Source of the DNA: Bacteroidota bacterium
GTDB taxonomy: Bacteria > Bacteroidota > Bacteroidia > Bacteroidales > JAAUTT01
Assembly: GCA_023429135.1 (NCBI GenBank)
Contig: JAEYWD010000107.1
Span: forward strand, 1 to 64,000
Direction of reading: 5' to 3'
Length of the DNA: 64,000 nt
The translations under genes were made by a program, and so were the position numbers. The notes under the pieces were generated by a model, which saw nothing but the letters and a program-made list of their open reading frames with translations, was not told where the DNA came from and did not search any database. Each line of letters begins with the position of its first letter. Within the stretch, counting starts at the first letter, position 1. Shown here in pieces: positions 26,689 to 34,992 of the stretch.

Positions 26689-27207
26689 ATGGATATTCTC
26701 GAAATTTTAAAATATGTAATTCCTGCTGCTATTGTGTTCTTTACGGTATGGGTGATTGTAGGTAAATACTTTGCCAGCATGGAAAAAATCCGTAAGGTCG
26801 ATCAGATGGTTGAAAACCGGAGGATAATTCTTCCATTACGACTACAAGCCTACGAACGTGTAATTCTGTTTCTGGAACGCATTTCGCCAGAATCGCTTGT
26901 AATGCGGGTTACACAACCCGGAATGACTGCACGTCAGTTTCAAACTGAGCTCATAAGCTCCATCAGAGCTGAGTTCGAGCATAATATTTCGCAGCAGATT
27001 TACATTTCGGCTGCCAGTTGGGAAATAGTGAAAAACGCACGTGGTCTCTCCATTCAACTTATCAATACTGCCGGCGATAAAATTAACCCCGATGCTCCCG
27101 CGGTAAACCTTTCATCGAAAATACTCGATATGATTATGGCTGCCGATAAAATACCTACCGGCGATGCCATCGAATTTTTAAAGAAAGAAGTGCAAACCCT
27201 CTTTTAG
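26689..27207 (+). CDS. DUF7935-like membrane-anchored protein
   Basis: 172 residues with one N-terminal membrane helix (about 6-26) followed by a soluble part with LPLRLQAYERVILFLERISPESLV and QFQTELISSIRAEFEHN. I recognise this as a conserved Bacteroidota family of unknown function; the number DUF7935 is from memory. No catalytic motif is visible. Directly after its stop comes a 21-bp tandem array that stays open in another frame. Confidence 0.75.
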   Translation: MDILEILKYVIPAAIVFFTVWVIVGKYFASMEKIRKVDQMVENRRIILPLRLQAYERVILFLERISPESLVMRVTQPGMTARQFQTELISSIRAEFEHNISQQIYISAASWEIVKNARGLSIQLINTAGDKINPDAPAVNLSSKILDMIMAADKIPTGDAIEFLKKEVQTLF

Positions 27208-27226
27208 GTGAATATCTATCATCTGT

Positions 27227-27394
27227 CATATTTAACCTTCAGGATGGCACATCGAACCTTCAAGGTACCACATTGAACCTTCAGGATGGCACATTTAAGC
27301 TTGAATATGCCACATTTAACCTTGAACATGGCACATTGAACCTTAAATGTGACAGAATTAACCTTGATGATGCCATTTTGGATCTAATTCTGAT
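27227..27394. repeat. Degenerate 21-bp tandem array, seven to eight units
   Basis: Head-to-tail units of 21 bases, consensus like CACATTGAACCTTCAGGATGG, at 27227, 27248, 27269, 27290, 27311, 27332, 27353 and a weak one at 27374. The core AACCTT is kept in nearly all. Because 21 is a multiple of three, one frame stays open through the array and would read a heptapeptide like TFNLQDG, but no start codon is in that frame and it ends at 27449. Confidence 0.9.
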
Positions 27395-27506
27395 ATTTTT
27401 CTTGAAAATCCGAAAAAATGTGAAAATAAGATCAAAAAACTTGACTTAAGTAATATAATATTCTATTTTAGTTCAAATATTAATCAACAACTTAATACAA
27501 AACGTT

Positions 27507-27875
27507 ATGGCATATTCAAAATCGAGGGTTAAAATACCTACCAACCCTGAAGATCTGCTTAAGTTAGGTAAAAGTATTTATGATAAACATAAAGCGGATG
27601 CAACAACATCCCCTTTAAACACCCTTACCGATTTCAAATGGGATGATGAAGGTCCTAAACTGGCATTGGCAGAGGCTAAACACAACGAAGCCGAAGAGCT
27701 GAAGAAAAAAATGGAAGCTGCCTATAAACAACGTGATTTGCTTATGGCCAATACCACTGCCATTATTCGCGCCAGTCGTGATGTTCTTTCGGGTATTAAC
27801 AGTCAGAATATGAAACGCCTGGGTGATTGGGGCTTCACGGTTGATGATTCACCAACTTCAGCAAAAAAGCCTTAA
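27507..27875 (+). CDS. Small conserved protein, unknown
   Basis: 122 residues, no signal peptide or membrane segment. The middle is a charged helix (LALAEAKHNEAEELKKKMEAAYKQRDLLM), and the end is low-complexity (DDSPTSAKKP). I do not recognise a domain. It is followed by a strong terminator, which together with its codon use supports a real gene. It is convergent with htpG. Confidence 0.7.
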   Translation: MAYSKSRVKIPTNPEDLLKLGKSIYDKHKADATTSPLNTLTDFKWDDEGPKLALAEAKHNEAEELKKKMEAAYKQRDLLMANTTAIIRASRDVLSGINSQNMKRLGDWGFTVDDSPTSAKKP

Positions 27876-27887
27876 AGCTATAAAGAT

Positions 27888-27927
27888 ACAAACCCAGTCA
27901 AAGTTCTAATTGACTGGGTTTGTTTTT
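27888..27927 (+). terminator. Terminator of the 122-residue gene
   Basis: AAACCCAGTCAA stem pairing with TTGACTGGGTTT, loop of eight bases, followed by a T-rich run. Confidence 0.85.
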
Positions 27928-27930
27928 CGT

Positions 27931-27961
27931 CTTACGACTTATTACTTGTGTCTTACGACTA
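27931..27961. repeat. TACGACTT-type repeat overlapping the htpG stop
   Basis: CTTACGACTTATTACTTGTG followed by TCTTACGACTA. Read on the minus strand, the htpG stop TAG is the first part of AGTCGTAAG, as at the end of pth. Confidence 0.65.
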
Positions 27962-30007
27962 CTTTATCATATCAACACTTCTTCTGATAAACTTCGTGAG
28001 TTCCTCTCCTTTCAGCATATTATTCGAAAGCAGCGCCAGGTCAATAAGCTGTTTTACGAGATCGTTGTTCTTTCCATAATTGGTAAGAATTTCTTCTCTC
28101 TGCTTACGAACGTCTTCAACCTGCTTTTCAATATCCCTTTGCTTGTCTTTGGTAGCCTGGTCGATTTCTTCATCCTTTTTACCTTTAACGCTCTTTTCGA
28201 TTTGTTCTAGTTCTTTTTCGAGCGAATCAATCTGGGCCTTGAATGGTTTAACACTATCGCCAATAGCAGCATCCTTACCTTCGATTACCTTTTTCACCAA
28301 AGGATGGTTGGCATTTACAACCAGGTTATAACTGTCGGGTAATTCGCCATAGAAGTTCATTCCGCCGCCACCCATGGCCGACATATCTTTCATACGGCGC
28401 ATAAACTCGCTTTGGGTGATCATCATCGGTTGAGCTGTTTCCGAAAGATTTTCGAATACAACATAAAAGTGGTCTTCGTTCTTTAACTGACTTTTAATCA
28501 CCGGGCGAAGTTCGTCCTGCTGTTCCTGCGAGAGTTTAACCTCTTCGATATCGTCCTTCTGGATAAGTTTTTCGACAATGTCGGCATCCACGCGGGTAAA
28601 GCGCGATTCCTTGAACTTGGTTTCGGCCTGGTTAATGAAATGCATGTCGAGCTGACCGTCCATTACCAACACATCGTAACCTTTGTTGGTGGCAGCATCG
28701 ATAAAGGTGTGCTGATCGACGGTATTGGTGGTATAGAGATATATCAGCGTCTTGTTTTTATCGGTCTGGTTGCCTTTAATCAGCTCCTTATACTCCTCGA
28801 ACGTGAAGTATTTACCTTCGGTATTTTTAAAGAGGTAGAATTTTTCGGCTCTTTCGTAGAATTTTTCTTCGGTAATCATACCATATTCGATAAAGAGCTT
28901 CAATCCATCCCACTTTTTCTCGAACTCGGCACGATCGTTCTTGAAAATTTCTTCCAAACGGTCGGCAACTTTTTTGGTAATGTGGCTCGATATCTTTTTA
29001 ACATTCGAATCGCTTTGCAGGTAACTTCTCGATACGTTCAGCGGAATATCGGGAGAATCTATCACCCCGTGCAACAAGGTCAGAAAATCGGGCACAATAC
29101 CTTCAACCGAGTCGGTAACGTAAACCTGGTTGCTGTAAAGCTGTATTTTATTTTTTTGGATCTCGATATTGTTCTTAATCTTAGGAAAGTAAAGAACCCC
29201 GGTTAAGTTGAACGGATAGTCGACGTTAAGATGAATATAGAACATTGGCTCCTCGGCCATTGGATAGAGATCGCGATAAAATTTCGTGTAATCTTCATCT
29301 TTTAAATCTGCCGGTTTACGGGTCCAAAGGGGCTTGGTATCGTTAATGATGTTGTCCTTATCGGTTTCAACTTCTTTACCATCTTTCCATTCTTTTACCT
29401 TTCCGAAGGCAATTTCGTTGGGGAGAAAGCGGCAATATTTCTTAAGCAATTCGTTGATTTTGCTTTCGGTAGCAAAATCTTCATTCTCTTTGTCGATAAA
29501 AAGTTTGATTTCGGTACCACGCGAATCTTTGGTAGTTTCTTCAAGGGTATATTCGGGACTTCCGTCGCATGACCATTTTACTGCTTTAGCACCTTCCTTG
29601 TACGACAAAGTGGTAATCTCAACCTTTTCGGCAACCATAAACGAAGAGTAAAAACCCAACCCGAAATGACCGATGATGTTTACCTGGTTTTTGTATTTGT
29701 CCAAAAACTCTTCGGCTGACGAAAAGGCAATCTGGTTGATATATTTTTCAACTTCTTCGGCAGTCATCCCTATTCCACTGTCGGAAATGGTAAGAATTTT
29801 TTTCTTCGTATCGAGCGACACTTTTACAGTTAAATCGCCTAGTTCGCCTTTGTATTCTCCGGTAGATGCAATAGCTTTTAATTTTTGAGTAGCATCAATA
29901 GCATTGGAAATGAGCTCTCTGAGAAAAATCTCATGATCGGAATATAAAAACTTCTTGATAATTGGAAAAATATTCTCTGTAGTTACTCCAATTGTACCTT
30001 TTTGCAT
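27959..30007 (-). CDS. htpG: Molecular chaperone HtpG (Hsp90)
   Basis: 682 residues: N-terminal GHKL ATPase domain (FLRELISNAIDATQKL, DSGIGMT, GHFGLGFYSSFMVA), a middle domain with VSRSYLQSD, and a C-terminal dimerisation part. Length is typical of Bacteroidota HtpG. The stop codon TAG lies inside an AAGTCGTA-type repeat. It helps late folding of client proteins under stress. Confidence 0.98.
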   Translation of the reverse strand: MQKGTIGVTTENIFPIIKKFLYSDHEIFLRELISNAIDATQKLKAIASTGEYKGELGDLTVKVSLDTKKKILTISDSGIGMTAEEVEKYINQIAFSSAEEFLDKYKNQVNIIGHFGLGFYSSFMVAEKVEITTLSYKEGAKAVKWSCDGSPEYTLEETTKDSRGTEIKLFIDKENEDFATESKINELLKKYCRFLPNEIAFGKVKEWKDGKEVETDKDNIINDTKPLWTRKPADLKDEDYTKFYRDLYPMAEEPMFYIHLNVDYPFNLTGVLYFPKIKNNIEIQKNKIQLYSNQVYVTDSVEGIVPDFLTLLHGVIDSPDIPLNVSRSYLQSDSNVKKISSHITKKVADRLEEIFKNDRAEFEKKWDGLKLFIEYGMITEEKFYERAEKFYLFKNTEGKYFTFEEYKELIKGNQTDKNKTLIYLYTTNTVDQHTFIDAATNKGYDVLVMDGQLDMHFINQAETKFKESRFTRVDADIVEKLIQKDDIEEVKLSQEQQDELRPVIKSQLKNEDHFYVVFENLSETAQPMMITQSEFMRRMKDMSAMGGGGMNFYGELPDSYNLVVNANHPLVKKVIEGKDAAIGDSVKPFKAQIDSLEKELEQIEKSVKGKKDEEIDQATKDKQRDIEKQVEDVRKQREEILTNYGKNNDLVKQLIDLALLSNNMLKGEELTKFIRRSVDMIK

Positions 30008-30139
30008 CGTTCTAAAATTTTAAATGTTCAACATTCATTTTCGACGAAGCACTTTTCAAAGGGTGTGCCAAGAAAGGAAGACTGACAATAAGTCAGGATG
30101 TAGTTGTGGGCGAGCCTGAAGACAGGTTACGGGTGATCC

Positions 30140-31021
30140 CTATTTTTTCCCGCTTTGTCTTAGCTTATTGCTTCCTTTAACAGGAGCTTTTTTACTTTTG
30201 GGAGCAGGGCGATTGGGTTTGATATCCTCTGAGTATACCCAGTGTTTTTCACTAAGTACAAATCCATCGAAAGAAAAGTCGGGGCCATAATATTCAAACT
30301 GACCGGAATACCGGGGTTCACTGGGCGACAAATGATCGAAAACTATTGTTTTAAGAACTTCATCGTAATTAAGCATCATGGTTATCCTGGCCGAAAAAGA
30401 AAATACAACCCGCGAATAACTTTTCCCTTTTGAATGAAATACCGGTGCACCCAGAAAAGGAATTCCTTCTTTAAAATAAAGCACATCAATTACTTTTTTG
30501 GATATATAGGGCGAAAAACTATCGAATCCCAGCAGTGTATAATAAGTTTGTGACCCGAATTTAACCGGAATAATTTTATAATAAAGCGCTCCATACCATG
30601 CCGATGGAACAAGTGCAGCATCGCCTACCTTATCTATATCCGAATTATCTTTCAAGACAATTACACGGCATTCATTTTCCTTCTTTGGATTAAACTGAAT
30701 AATACAAAAATTTTGTAACCCTTCTCCCACTGTCACATTCCAGTTAAATATACGAAACTCGTTATCGGGTGATTTTACCTTCCCTACTAGCTTAAGAGAA
30801 TCGAAAGTGTAACTGTAGGAAGATGCTTTTTTCAGATATGTGGTAAATTCATTCTCAATTCGTTTCATTACCTCCTGTTTTAACGAATCCGATCCCACGG
30901 CCTTTACTGAATCAAATTTAACCCGTAAAAGCTTTTCAAATTGAATGCTGGCACTATCGGCAATTTGCGAGTGCAAATAATTGCAACAAAACAGAAAAAG
31001 AATAAAAAAATACCTCATCAT
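30140..31021 (-). CDS. Exported protein, unknown
   Basis: 293 residues with a signal peptide (MMRYFFILFLFCCNYLHSQ). The body is a beta-rich domain (EFRIFNWNVTVGEGLQNFCIIQFN, YYIIPVKFGSQTYYTLLGFDSF) and a basic tail ending in lysine. I think this is a conserved Bacteroidota protein but cannot name it. It is probably periplasmic or surface-associated. It stands between htpG and the LytTR regulator gene. Confidence 0.72.
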   Translation of the reverse strand: MMRYFFILFLFCCNYLHSQIADSASIQFEKLLRVKFDSVKAVGSDSLKQEVMKRIENEFTTYLKKASSYSYTFDSLKLVGKVKSPDNEFRIFNWNVTVGEGLQNFCIIQFNPKKENECRVIVLKDNSDIDKVGDAALVPSAWYGALYYKIIPVKFGSQTYYTLLGFDSFSPYISKKVIDVLYFKEGIPFLGAPVFHSKGKSYSRVVFSFSARITMMLNYDEVLKTIVFDHLSPSEPRYSGQFEYYGPDFSFDGFVLSEKHWVYSEDIKPNRPAPKSKKAPVKGSNKLRQSGKK

Positions 31022-31047
31022 TCTTGATTTACTATAGTTTCAAATAT

Positions 31048-31075
31048 AAAAAAAGGCCGCTCTTTTGGAACGGCC
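31048..31075 (-). terminator. Terminator of the LytTR regulator gene
   Basis: Minus-strand GGCCGTTC and GAGCGGCC form an eight-pair stem with one G-U pair and loop CAAAA, followed by a run of seven T. Confidence 0.9.
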
Positions 31076-31095
31076 CTTCCTGCGAAATATCTTTT

Positions 31096-31803
31096 TTATT
31101 TTATGATTACATTAATATCGCCCATCAGCTTGTCTTTGTATGATTTGCCAATAGGAATAGATTTCATACCATCATGCGTTTTGATAAGAATGGAATTATC
31201 TTCTATCACATTGATGCTACTTGTGTTTACTATAAAAGAACGGTGAACCCTTGTAAACTTGTTAGTTGGAAGCTTCTGTTCAATCGCTTTCATTGTAAAA
31301 TGGATAGTATAACGCTCATGGAAAGTATTGATAATAACATAATTTTCAAGCGCTTCCACCCATAGAATATCTTCATATTTCAAACGAACGAGCGAGGAGT
31401 TGTGTTTAATAAAAATCTCGTCGCCTTTGGTGTCGATTTTATTTTTGTTGAACCGGTTCAGAGCTTTGTCAACAGCTTTGTAGAACCTTCCATACGATAC
31501 CGGTTTCAGCAGATAATCGGTAACATCGTATTCGAAGGCATTAAGCGCATACTTTTCCTTGGAAGAGATGATAATGATTTGCGGCGTAGTGTCCAAAGAG
31601 TCGAGAAAATCGATCCCGCTCATCTCCGGCATTTCGATATCAAGGAAAATAAGATCCACATCATCGGCCGAGTTTTTAATAGCATTAATTGCATCGACGG
31701 CATTCGAAAATGTATTCAAAAGAACCAAATTCTCTGTCCGGGCAATAAATTCTTCAATCACTCTGCAGGAAAGTTTGTCGTCGTCAATAATTATGCAATT
31801 CAT
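31096..31803 (-). CDS. LytTR family response regulator
   Basis: 235 residues from the ATG at 31803 (an earlier TTG is not needed). The receiver domain begins MNCIIIDDDKL and carries phospho-acceptor Asp55 in LIFLDIEMPEMSG, with the conserved Lys in YLLKPVSYGRF. The LytTR DNA-binding domain (IFIKHNSSLVRLKYEDILWVEALENYV) covers about residues 130-235. Its kinase partner, usually a LytS-like His_kinase, is not encoded within the window near it, so the signal is unknown. Confidence 0.95.
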   Translation of the reverse strand: MNCIIIDDDKLSCRVIEEFIARTENLVLLNTFSNAVDAINAIKNSADDVDLIFLDIEMPEMSGIDFLDSLDTTPQIIIISSKEKYALNAFEYDVTDYLLKPVSYGRFYKAVDKALNRFNKNKIDTKGDEIFIKHNSSLVRLKYEDILWVEALENYVIINTFHERYTIHFTMKAIEQKLPTNKFTRVHRSFIVNTSSINVIEDNSILIKTHDGMKSIPIGKSYKDKLMGDINVIIK

Positions 31804-31901
31804 TTCAAACAAAAGTTTAATTAATAACCAGTTAGGAAGGGTCAGCGCAAAAAATTGATCTTTATTTATATGCTGTTTATCAATCCTCTCACTTAGTTTG
31901 T

Positions 31902-31909
31902 CAAATATA
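31902..31909 (-). promoter_or_regulatory. -7 box TATATTTG upstream of the LytTR gene
   Basis: An exact TAnnTTTG match on the minus strand, 99 bases before the start; a T-rich stretch lies upstream. The leader would be about 90 bases. Confidence 0.4.
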
Positions 31910-31944
31910 AAACAATTTTACAAAAAAAAAGATTTTTAAGTGAA

Positions 31945-32637
31945 TTACATTTGATCGTTATAAAATGAATTTTGCTTTTTATAGGCATCGATAAGGATAG
32001 CAGATTTTGGAACCATGGCTCTGGTCCACTGCAATTTAACATCTTCATTATCCTCTTGGCTAAGTTGCCAGGGCACCGCGGAATTTCGGAGACGATTACA
32101 AAGTGTATAAATAATAATTGCTGCTGAAACTGATAAATTTAAACTCTCGGTATACCCAACCATTGGTATTTTGAGATGTTCATCAGCTTCATTCAGAATA
32201 ATATCCGACAATCCCTCCCATTCAGTACCAAAAGCAATGGTGAATTTACCTTTCTCAATATCAAAGTTTTCGGGTGAAACTCCATTAACATTAGGACTGG
32301 TGGCAATTATACGATAGCCTTGAGATTTCAAGTGTTTTACGGTGGCATAACTGTTATTCGATTGAGTATTGTACCTGTTTACAGTTAGCCATTTATCAGC
32401 TCCTCTTGTAACATAAGGATTGTAGGCAAAACGGTTATTATTTTCAATTATATGAATATTCTGAATACCCATACATTCGGCTGTTCTTAGCACAGCGCTG
32501 ATGTTTTTGGATTGATAAACATCCTCGAGCAGAAGTGAAAAATACCGGGTACGAAATTTCACCTTGTCTTCAATCATCTGAATTCGCCTTTCGTTAAGAA
32601 ATTGCGATAAAAAGGAATATAATCCTGAAACGTCCAT
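31945..32637 (-). CDS. TrmH-like tRNA/rRNA 2'-O-methyltransferase
   Basis: 230 residues of the SpoU/TrmH (SPOUT) family. Motif 1 VYQSKNISAVLRTAECMG, motif 2 AFGTEWEGLSD and motif 3 YTESLNLSVSAAIIIYTL are all present. The extra N- and C-terminal helices resemble TrmH, which methylates G18 in tRNA, so trmH is a fair guess, but rRNA-directed relatives exist. It lies 48 bases from the end of the second HU gene, with a terminator between. Confidence 0.9.
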   Translation of the reverse strand: MDVSGLYSFLSQFLNERRIQMIEDKVKFRTRYFSLLLEDVYQSKNISAVLRTAECMGIQNIHIIENNNRFAYNPYVTRGADKWLTVNRYNTQSNNSYATVKHLKSQGYRIIATSPNVNGVSPENFDIEKGKFTIAFGTEWEGLSDIILNEADEHLKIPMVGYTESLNLSVSAAIIIYTLCNRLRNSAVPWQLSQEDNEDVKLQWTRAMVPKSAILIDAYKKQNSFYNDQM

Positions 32638-32641
32638 ATAT

Positions 32642-32664
32642 AAAAAAAGGGGCTAAAGCCCCTT
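32642..32664 (-). terminator. Terminator after the second HU gene
   Basis: GGGGCT-AA-AGCCCC stem-loop (32649-32662) with a run of seven T on the minus strand. It can act in both directions. Confidence 0.9.
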
Positions 32665-32685
32665 TAATTTTTTCTGTTTAATCAA

Positions 32686-32958
32686 TTACTTTACTGCATC
32701 AGATAATTCGCTTCCAGCTTTGAATTTGCATACATTCTTAGCTTTGATGTTGATAGGTTTACCAGTCTGTGGGTTACGACCTGTTCTGGCACTCCTTTTA
32801 GCAACTGAGAAAGAACCGAAACCTACGAGAGCAACTCTGTCACCTTTTTTCAAAGCACCAGTGGTAGCTTTTACGAAAGCATCAAGAGCTTTCTTAGAAT
32901 CAGCCTTTGTAAGTTTAGCTTCTGCAGCAATAGCATCGATTAATTCTGCTTTGTTCAT
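32686..32958 (-). CDS. HU family DNA-binding protein, second copy
   Basis: 90 residues from the ATG at 32958 (MNKAELIDAIAAEAKLTKA). A longer frame starting at 33036 would cross the promoter, so the short start is right. It has VGFGSFSVAKR and the arm RTGRNPQTGKP. Compared with the first copy, the C-terminal half is more basic (NIKAKNVCKFKAG). Two HU genes are common in Bacteroidota. It has its own promoter and terminator and so is monocistronic. Confidence 0.95.
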   Translation of the reverse strand: MNKAELIDAIAAEAKLTKADSKKALDAFVKATTGALKKGDRVALVGFGSFSVAKRSARTGRNPQTGKPINIKAKNVCKFKAGSELSDAVK

Positions 32959-33006
32959 AATTAAAAATTTAGGGTTAGTGAAAATTAGTTTTGTTGAATA
33001 TGTATA

Positions 33007-33037
33007 CAAATATATAGTATTTATTAAGTCTGGCAAG
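33007..33037 (-). promoter_or_regulatory. Promoter of the second HU gene (TTG-N19-TATATTTG)
   Basis: On the minus strand CTTGCC (33032-33037) and the exact -7 box TATATTTG (33007-33014) are 19 bases apart from the TTG. The ATG is about 48 bases downstream of the box. Confidence 0.65.
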
Positions 33038-33155
33038 ACTTACAGAAAAAAAAATGCTATAAAATTTGAAAAAAGTGTTGATAATTACTGGTTTCATTTA
33101 CAGGCACCTTCGGGAACGCCCGTTAAATGGACAATTCAGAAAATGTGTTAAAAAT

Positions 33156-33185
33156 TTTGGTTGTTAAAAAAAAAGTTTACTTTTG
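33156..33185 (+). promoter_or_regulatory. tRNA-Ser promoter (TTTG-N18-TACTTTTG)
   Basis: TTTG at 33156-33159 and exact -7 box TACTTTTG at 33178-33185, five bases before the mature tRNA start. Confidence 0.75.
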
Positions 33186-33190
33186 TGCCC

Positions 33191-33277
33191 GGAGAAATGG
33201 CAGAGCGGTCTAATGCGGCGGTCTTGAAAACCGTTGAACCTTTGCGGGTTCCGGGGGTTCGAATCCCTCTTTCTCCG
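33191..33277 (+). tRNA. tRNA-Ser (UGA)
   Basis: 87 bases. The acceptor stem GGAGAAA pairs with TTTCTCC, discriminator G. The anticodon loop CTTGAAA has anticodon TGA at 33225-33227, the long variable arm (GAACCTTTGCGGGTTCC) is the serine type, and the T arm is GGGGTTCGAATCCCT. The CCA end is not encoded, as is common in Bacteroidota. Confidence 0.97.
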
Positions 33278-33300
33278 CAAAATGTTGAATAGAAGCGATT

Positions 33301-33340
33301 AAAGCCTGGAAAAATGAAAATTTTCAGGCTTTTTTGTTTT
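33301..33340 (+). terminator. Terminator after tRNA-Ser
   Basis: AAAGCCTG and CAGGCTTT form the stem with a long AT-rich middle (GGAAAAATG/ATTTT), followed by TTTTT. Confidence 0.75.
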
Positions 33341-33468
33341 ATAGCCCTGGATACAACGAAAATGGCGTTTGTCAGGTGGAGAAATGAAATATTCTAAAAA
33401 CTTTGCCCATAAAAGTGTGTTTATTTTATCTATAAAGAAATTTTAATGTCCAACTAAAACAAATTGTT

Positions 33469-33915
33469 ATGAACATTGAAACAGGTACAAAAGACAGAGT
33501 GAGAAAAAATACATCCTGGGGACGGAATATTAAAATTGATAATCTTACCAGAGAAAATATCCGAAAATATTCGAAAGGCAGTGACAGAGAAATCGCCGAC
33601 AGGATTAAAACACTCAAACAAAAATGGGATATGGAGCGCACGCTGGAATTTAACATGTCGACTCTGGCAATTACCGGATTGGCATTATCGGTTTTTGTTG
33701 ATAAACGGTGGGCATTACTCTCGGGAGTTGTATTAGGATTTTTTGCCCAACATGCTATTCAGGGATGGTGCCCGCCATTACCCCTTTTCAGGGCCATGAA
33801 AGTGCGAACCCGTACCGAAATTGAAGAAGAAAAATATGCTTTGAAGGCTCTCCGGGGCGATTTTAAAAATGTGAATTCGCCAGAAGAAGCTTTACTGGCT
33901 GCAAAGCGGGTGTAA
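33469..33915 (+). CDS. DUF2892 (YgaP membrane-domain) protein
   Basis: 148 residues. A basic N-terminal part (about 1-60) precedes two membrane helices containing the DUF2892 motif (ITGLALSVFVDKRWALLSGV, then FFAQHAIQGWCPPLPLFRAM). In YgaP this domain follows a rhodanese domain. Here a separate rhodanese and a thioredoxin gene lie next door on the other strand, so the pieces of YgaP are split. The charged N-terminal part is an addition I do not recognise. Confidence 0.85.
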   Translation: MNIETGTKDRVRKNTSWGRNIKIDNLTRENIRKYSKGSDREIADRIKTLKQKWDMERTLEFNMSTLAITGLALSVFVDKRWALLSGVVLGFFAQHAIQGWCPPLPLFRAMKVRTRTEIEEEKYALKALRGDFKNVNSPEEALLAAKRV

Positions 33916-33953
33916 TTTTAAATCAATTTGATTTTTATTGCAGGGCCTTAATA

Positions 33954-33988
33954 ACAAAGGGATGCTAATTCATTCAGCACCCCTTTGA
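33954..33988. terminator. Hairpin between convergent DUF2892 and rhodanese genes
   Basis: CAAAGGGaTGCT and AGCAcCCCTTTG pair, with loop AATTCATTC. No good T-run follows, so it may act as a weak terminator or a stability element. Confidence 0.5.
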
Positions 33989-34010
33989 TTATGTATTCTT
34001 TCCTTACATC

Positions 34011-34403
34011 TTATTTCACTGTACTGTTGGCCTGATTCCATCCGCCTATACCATCCACCATCTGATGCACTGTTTTAAAACCATTCTTCACCATATGTTC
34101 TGCTACTACTCCACTTCTGTTTCTTGTGCGGCAATAAACAATATACTTACCGTTTTTATCAAGCTTTGATATTTTATCCATTGCATCGTTCTGATACAAA
34201 TTGATGTTAACAGCCCCCGGTATATGCCCTTGTGAAAATTCTTCGGGAGTACGGACATCTAACACCACCCAGTTTTTTTCGGTGGCCAGCGTCTTTTTAA
34301 CAGTCTGCGCATTCACTTCTTTAATTTGAGCTTCCATATTCTGTGCTGTAAATACTGATACAAACAGTATTAAAAACAGGTATGTTCCAATTATTTTTTT
34401 CAT
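34011..34403 (-). CDS. Exported rhodanese-like protein
   Basis: 130 residues with a signal peptide (about 1-26) and a single rhodanese domain: VVLDVRTPEEFSQGHIPGAVNINLY and the active loop VYCRTRNRSG, with Cys91. Rhodaneses move sulfane sulfur, and a periplasmic one may serve sulfur or redox handling. It follows the thioredoxin gene by 14 bases, so the two are an operon. Confidence 0.92.
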   Translation of the reverse strand: MKKIIGTYLFLILFVSVFTAQNMEAQIKEVNAQTVKKTLATEKNWVVLDVRTPEEFSQGHIPGAVNINLYQNDAMDKISKLDKNGKYIVYCRTRNRSGVVAEHMVKNGFKTVHQMVDGIGGWNQANSTVK

Positions 34404-34417
34404 TTCAATTTTATTTT

Positions 34418-34723
34418 CTAGTTACTGCTACTATTTATCAATACATTATATATTTGGGGTTTTGTCATCATACCCGATTGCCGGAACATCTGACGACCAT
34501 TTTTAAACACCATAAGCGTGGGAACTCCCTGAATGTGGAATTTCATGGCTATCTCCGGATTTTTATCCACATCTATTTTAATTACCTTAACCTTTTCCCC
34601 CAACTCTGATGCTATTTCCTTTAATATAGGCGACTGGGCTTTACAAGGCCCGCACCATTCGGCAAAAAAATCAACTAAAACAGGCGTATTGCTATTAATG
34701 ATCGACTCAAAATTTCCTTTCAT
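34418..34723 (-). CDS. Thioredoxin
   Basis: 101 residues from the ATG at 34723 (an earlier TTG is not needed). Active site WCGPC (Cys24, Cys27) in VDFFAEWCGPCKAQSP and the cis-Pro loop VPTLMVFKNG. No signal peptide, so cytoplasmic. It is probably co-transcribed with the exported rhodanese; the cytoplasmic-periplasmic mismatch makes direct partnership uncertain. Confidence 0.93.
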   Translation of the reverse strand: MKGNFESIINSNTPVLVDFFAEWCGPCKAQSPILKEIASELGEKVKVIKIDVDKNPEIAMKFHIQGVPTLMVFKNGRQMFRQSGMMTKPQIYNVLINSSSN

Positions 34724-34930
34724 AATGGACAATTCTTAATTTTTTCTTTTCTAATGCAAATATAATACCTCGCTACTTCTGTTTTCTTAACTCTTAGTCC
34801 AGGGATAATAAACCAGAAATTGAATTATCTCAATAAAAAAATTGATTTGAATTGAATTTACATGGATCAGGAAATAAGAAACTTCATTTCAACATATAGA
34901 ATATATAAATACTACTATAGATTTTATCAG

Positions 34931-34962
34931 TTTGATAAATAATCAAAATGCCCGTATCTTTG
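34931..34962 (+). promoter_or_regulatory. dps promoter (TTTG-N20-TATCTTTG)
   Basis: TTTG at 34931-34934 and exact -7 box TATCTTTG at 34955-34962, 31 bases before the dps ATG. Confidence 0.7.
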
Positions 34963-34992
34963 TTTCTATAAAAACCATTAAATATTCAAATT

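Noticed and set aside
27227..27394. CRISPR-like array
   Set aside because: Units are contiguous 21-mers without spacers and no cas genes are near.
28640..29206. 188-residue frame on the plus strand
   Set aside because: Antisense to htpG, a well-supported gene; a shadow frame.
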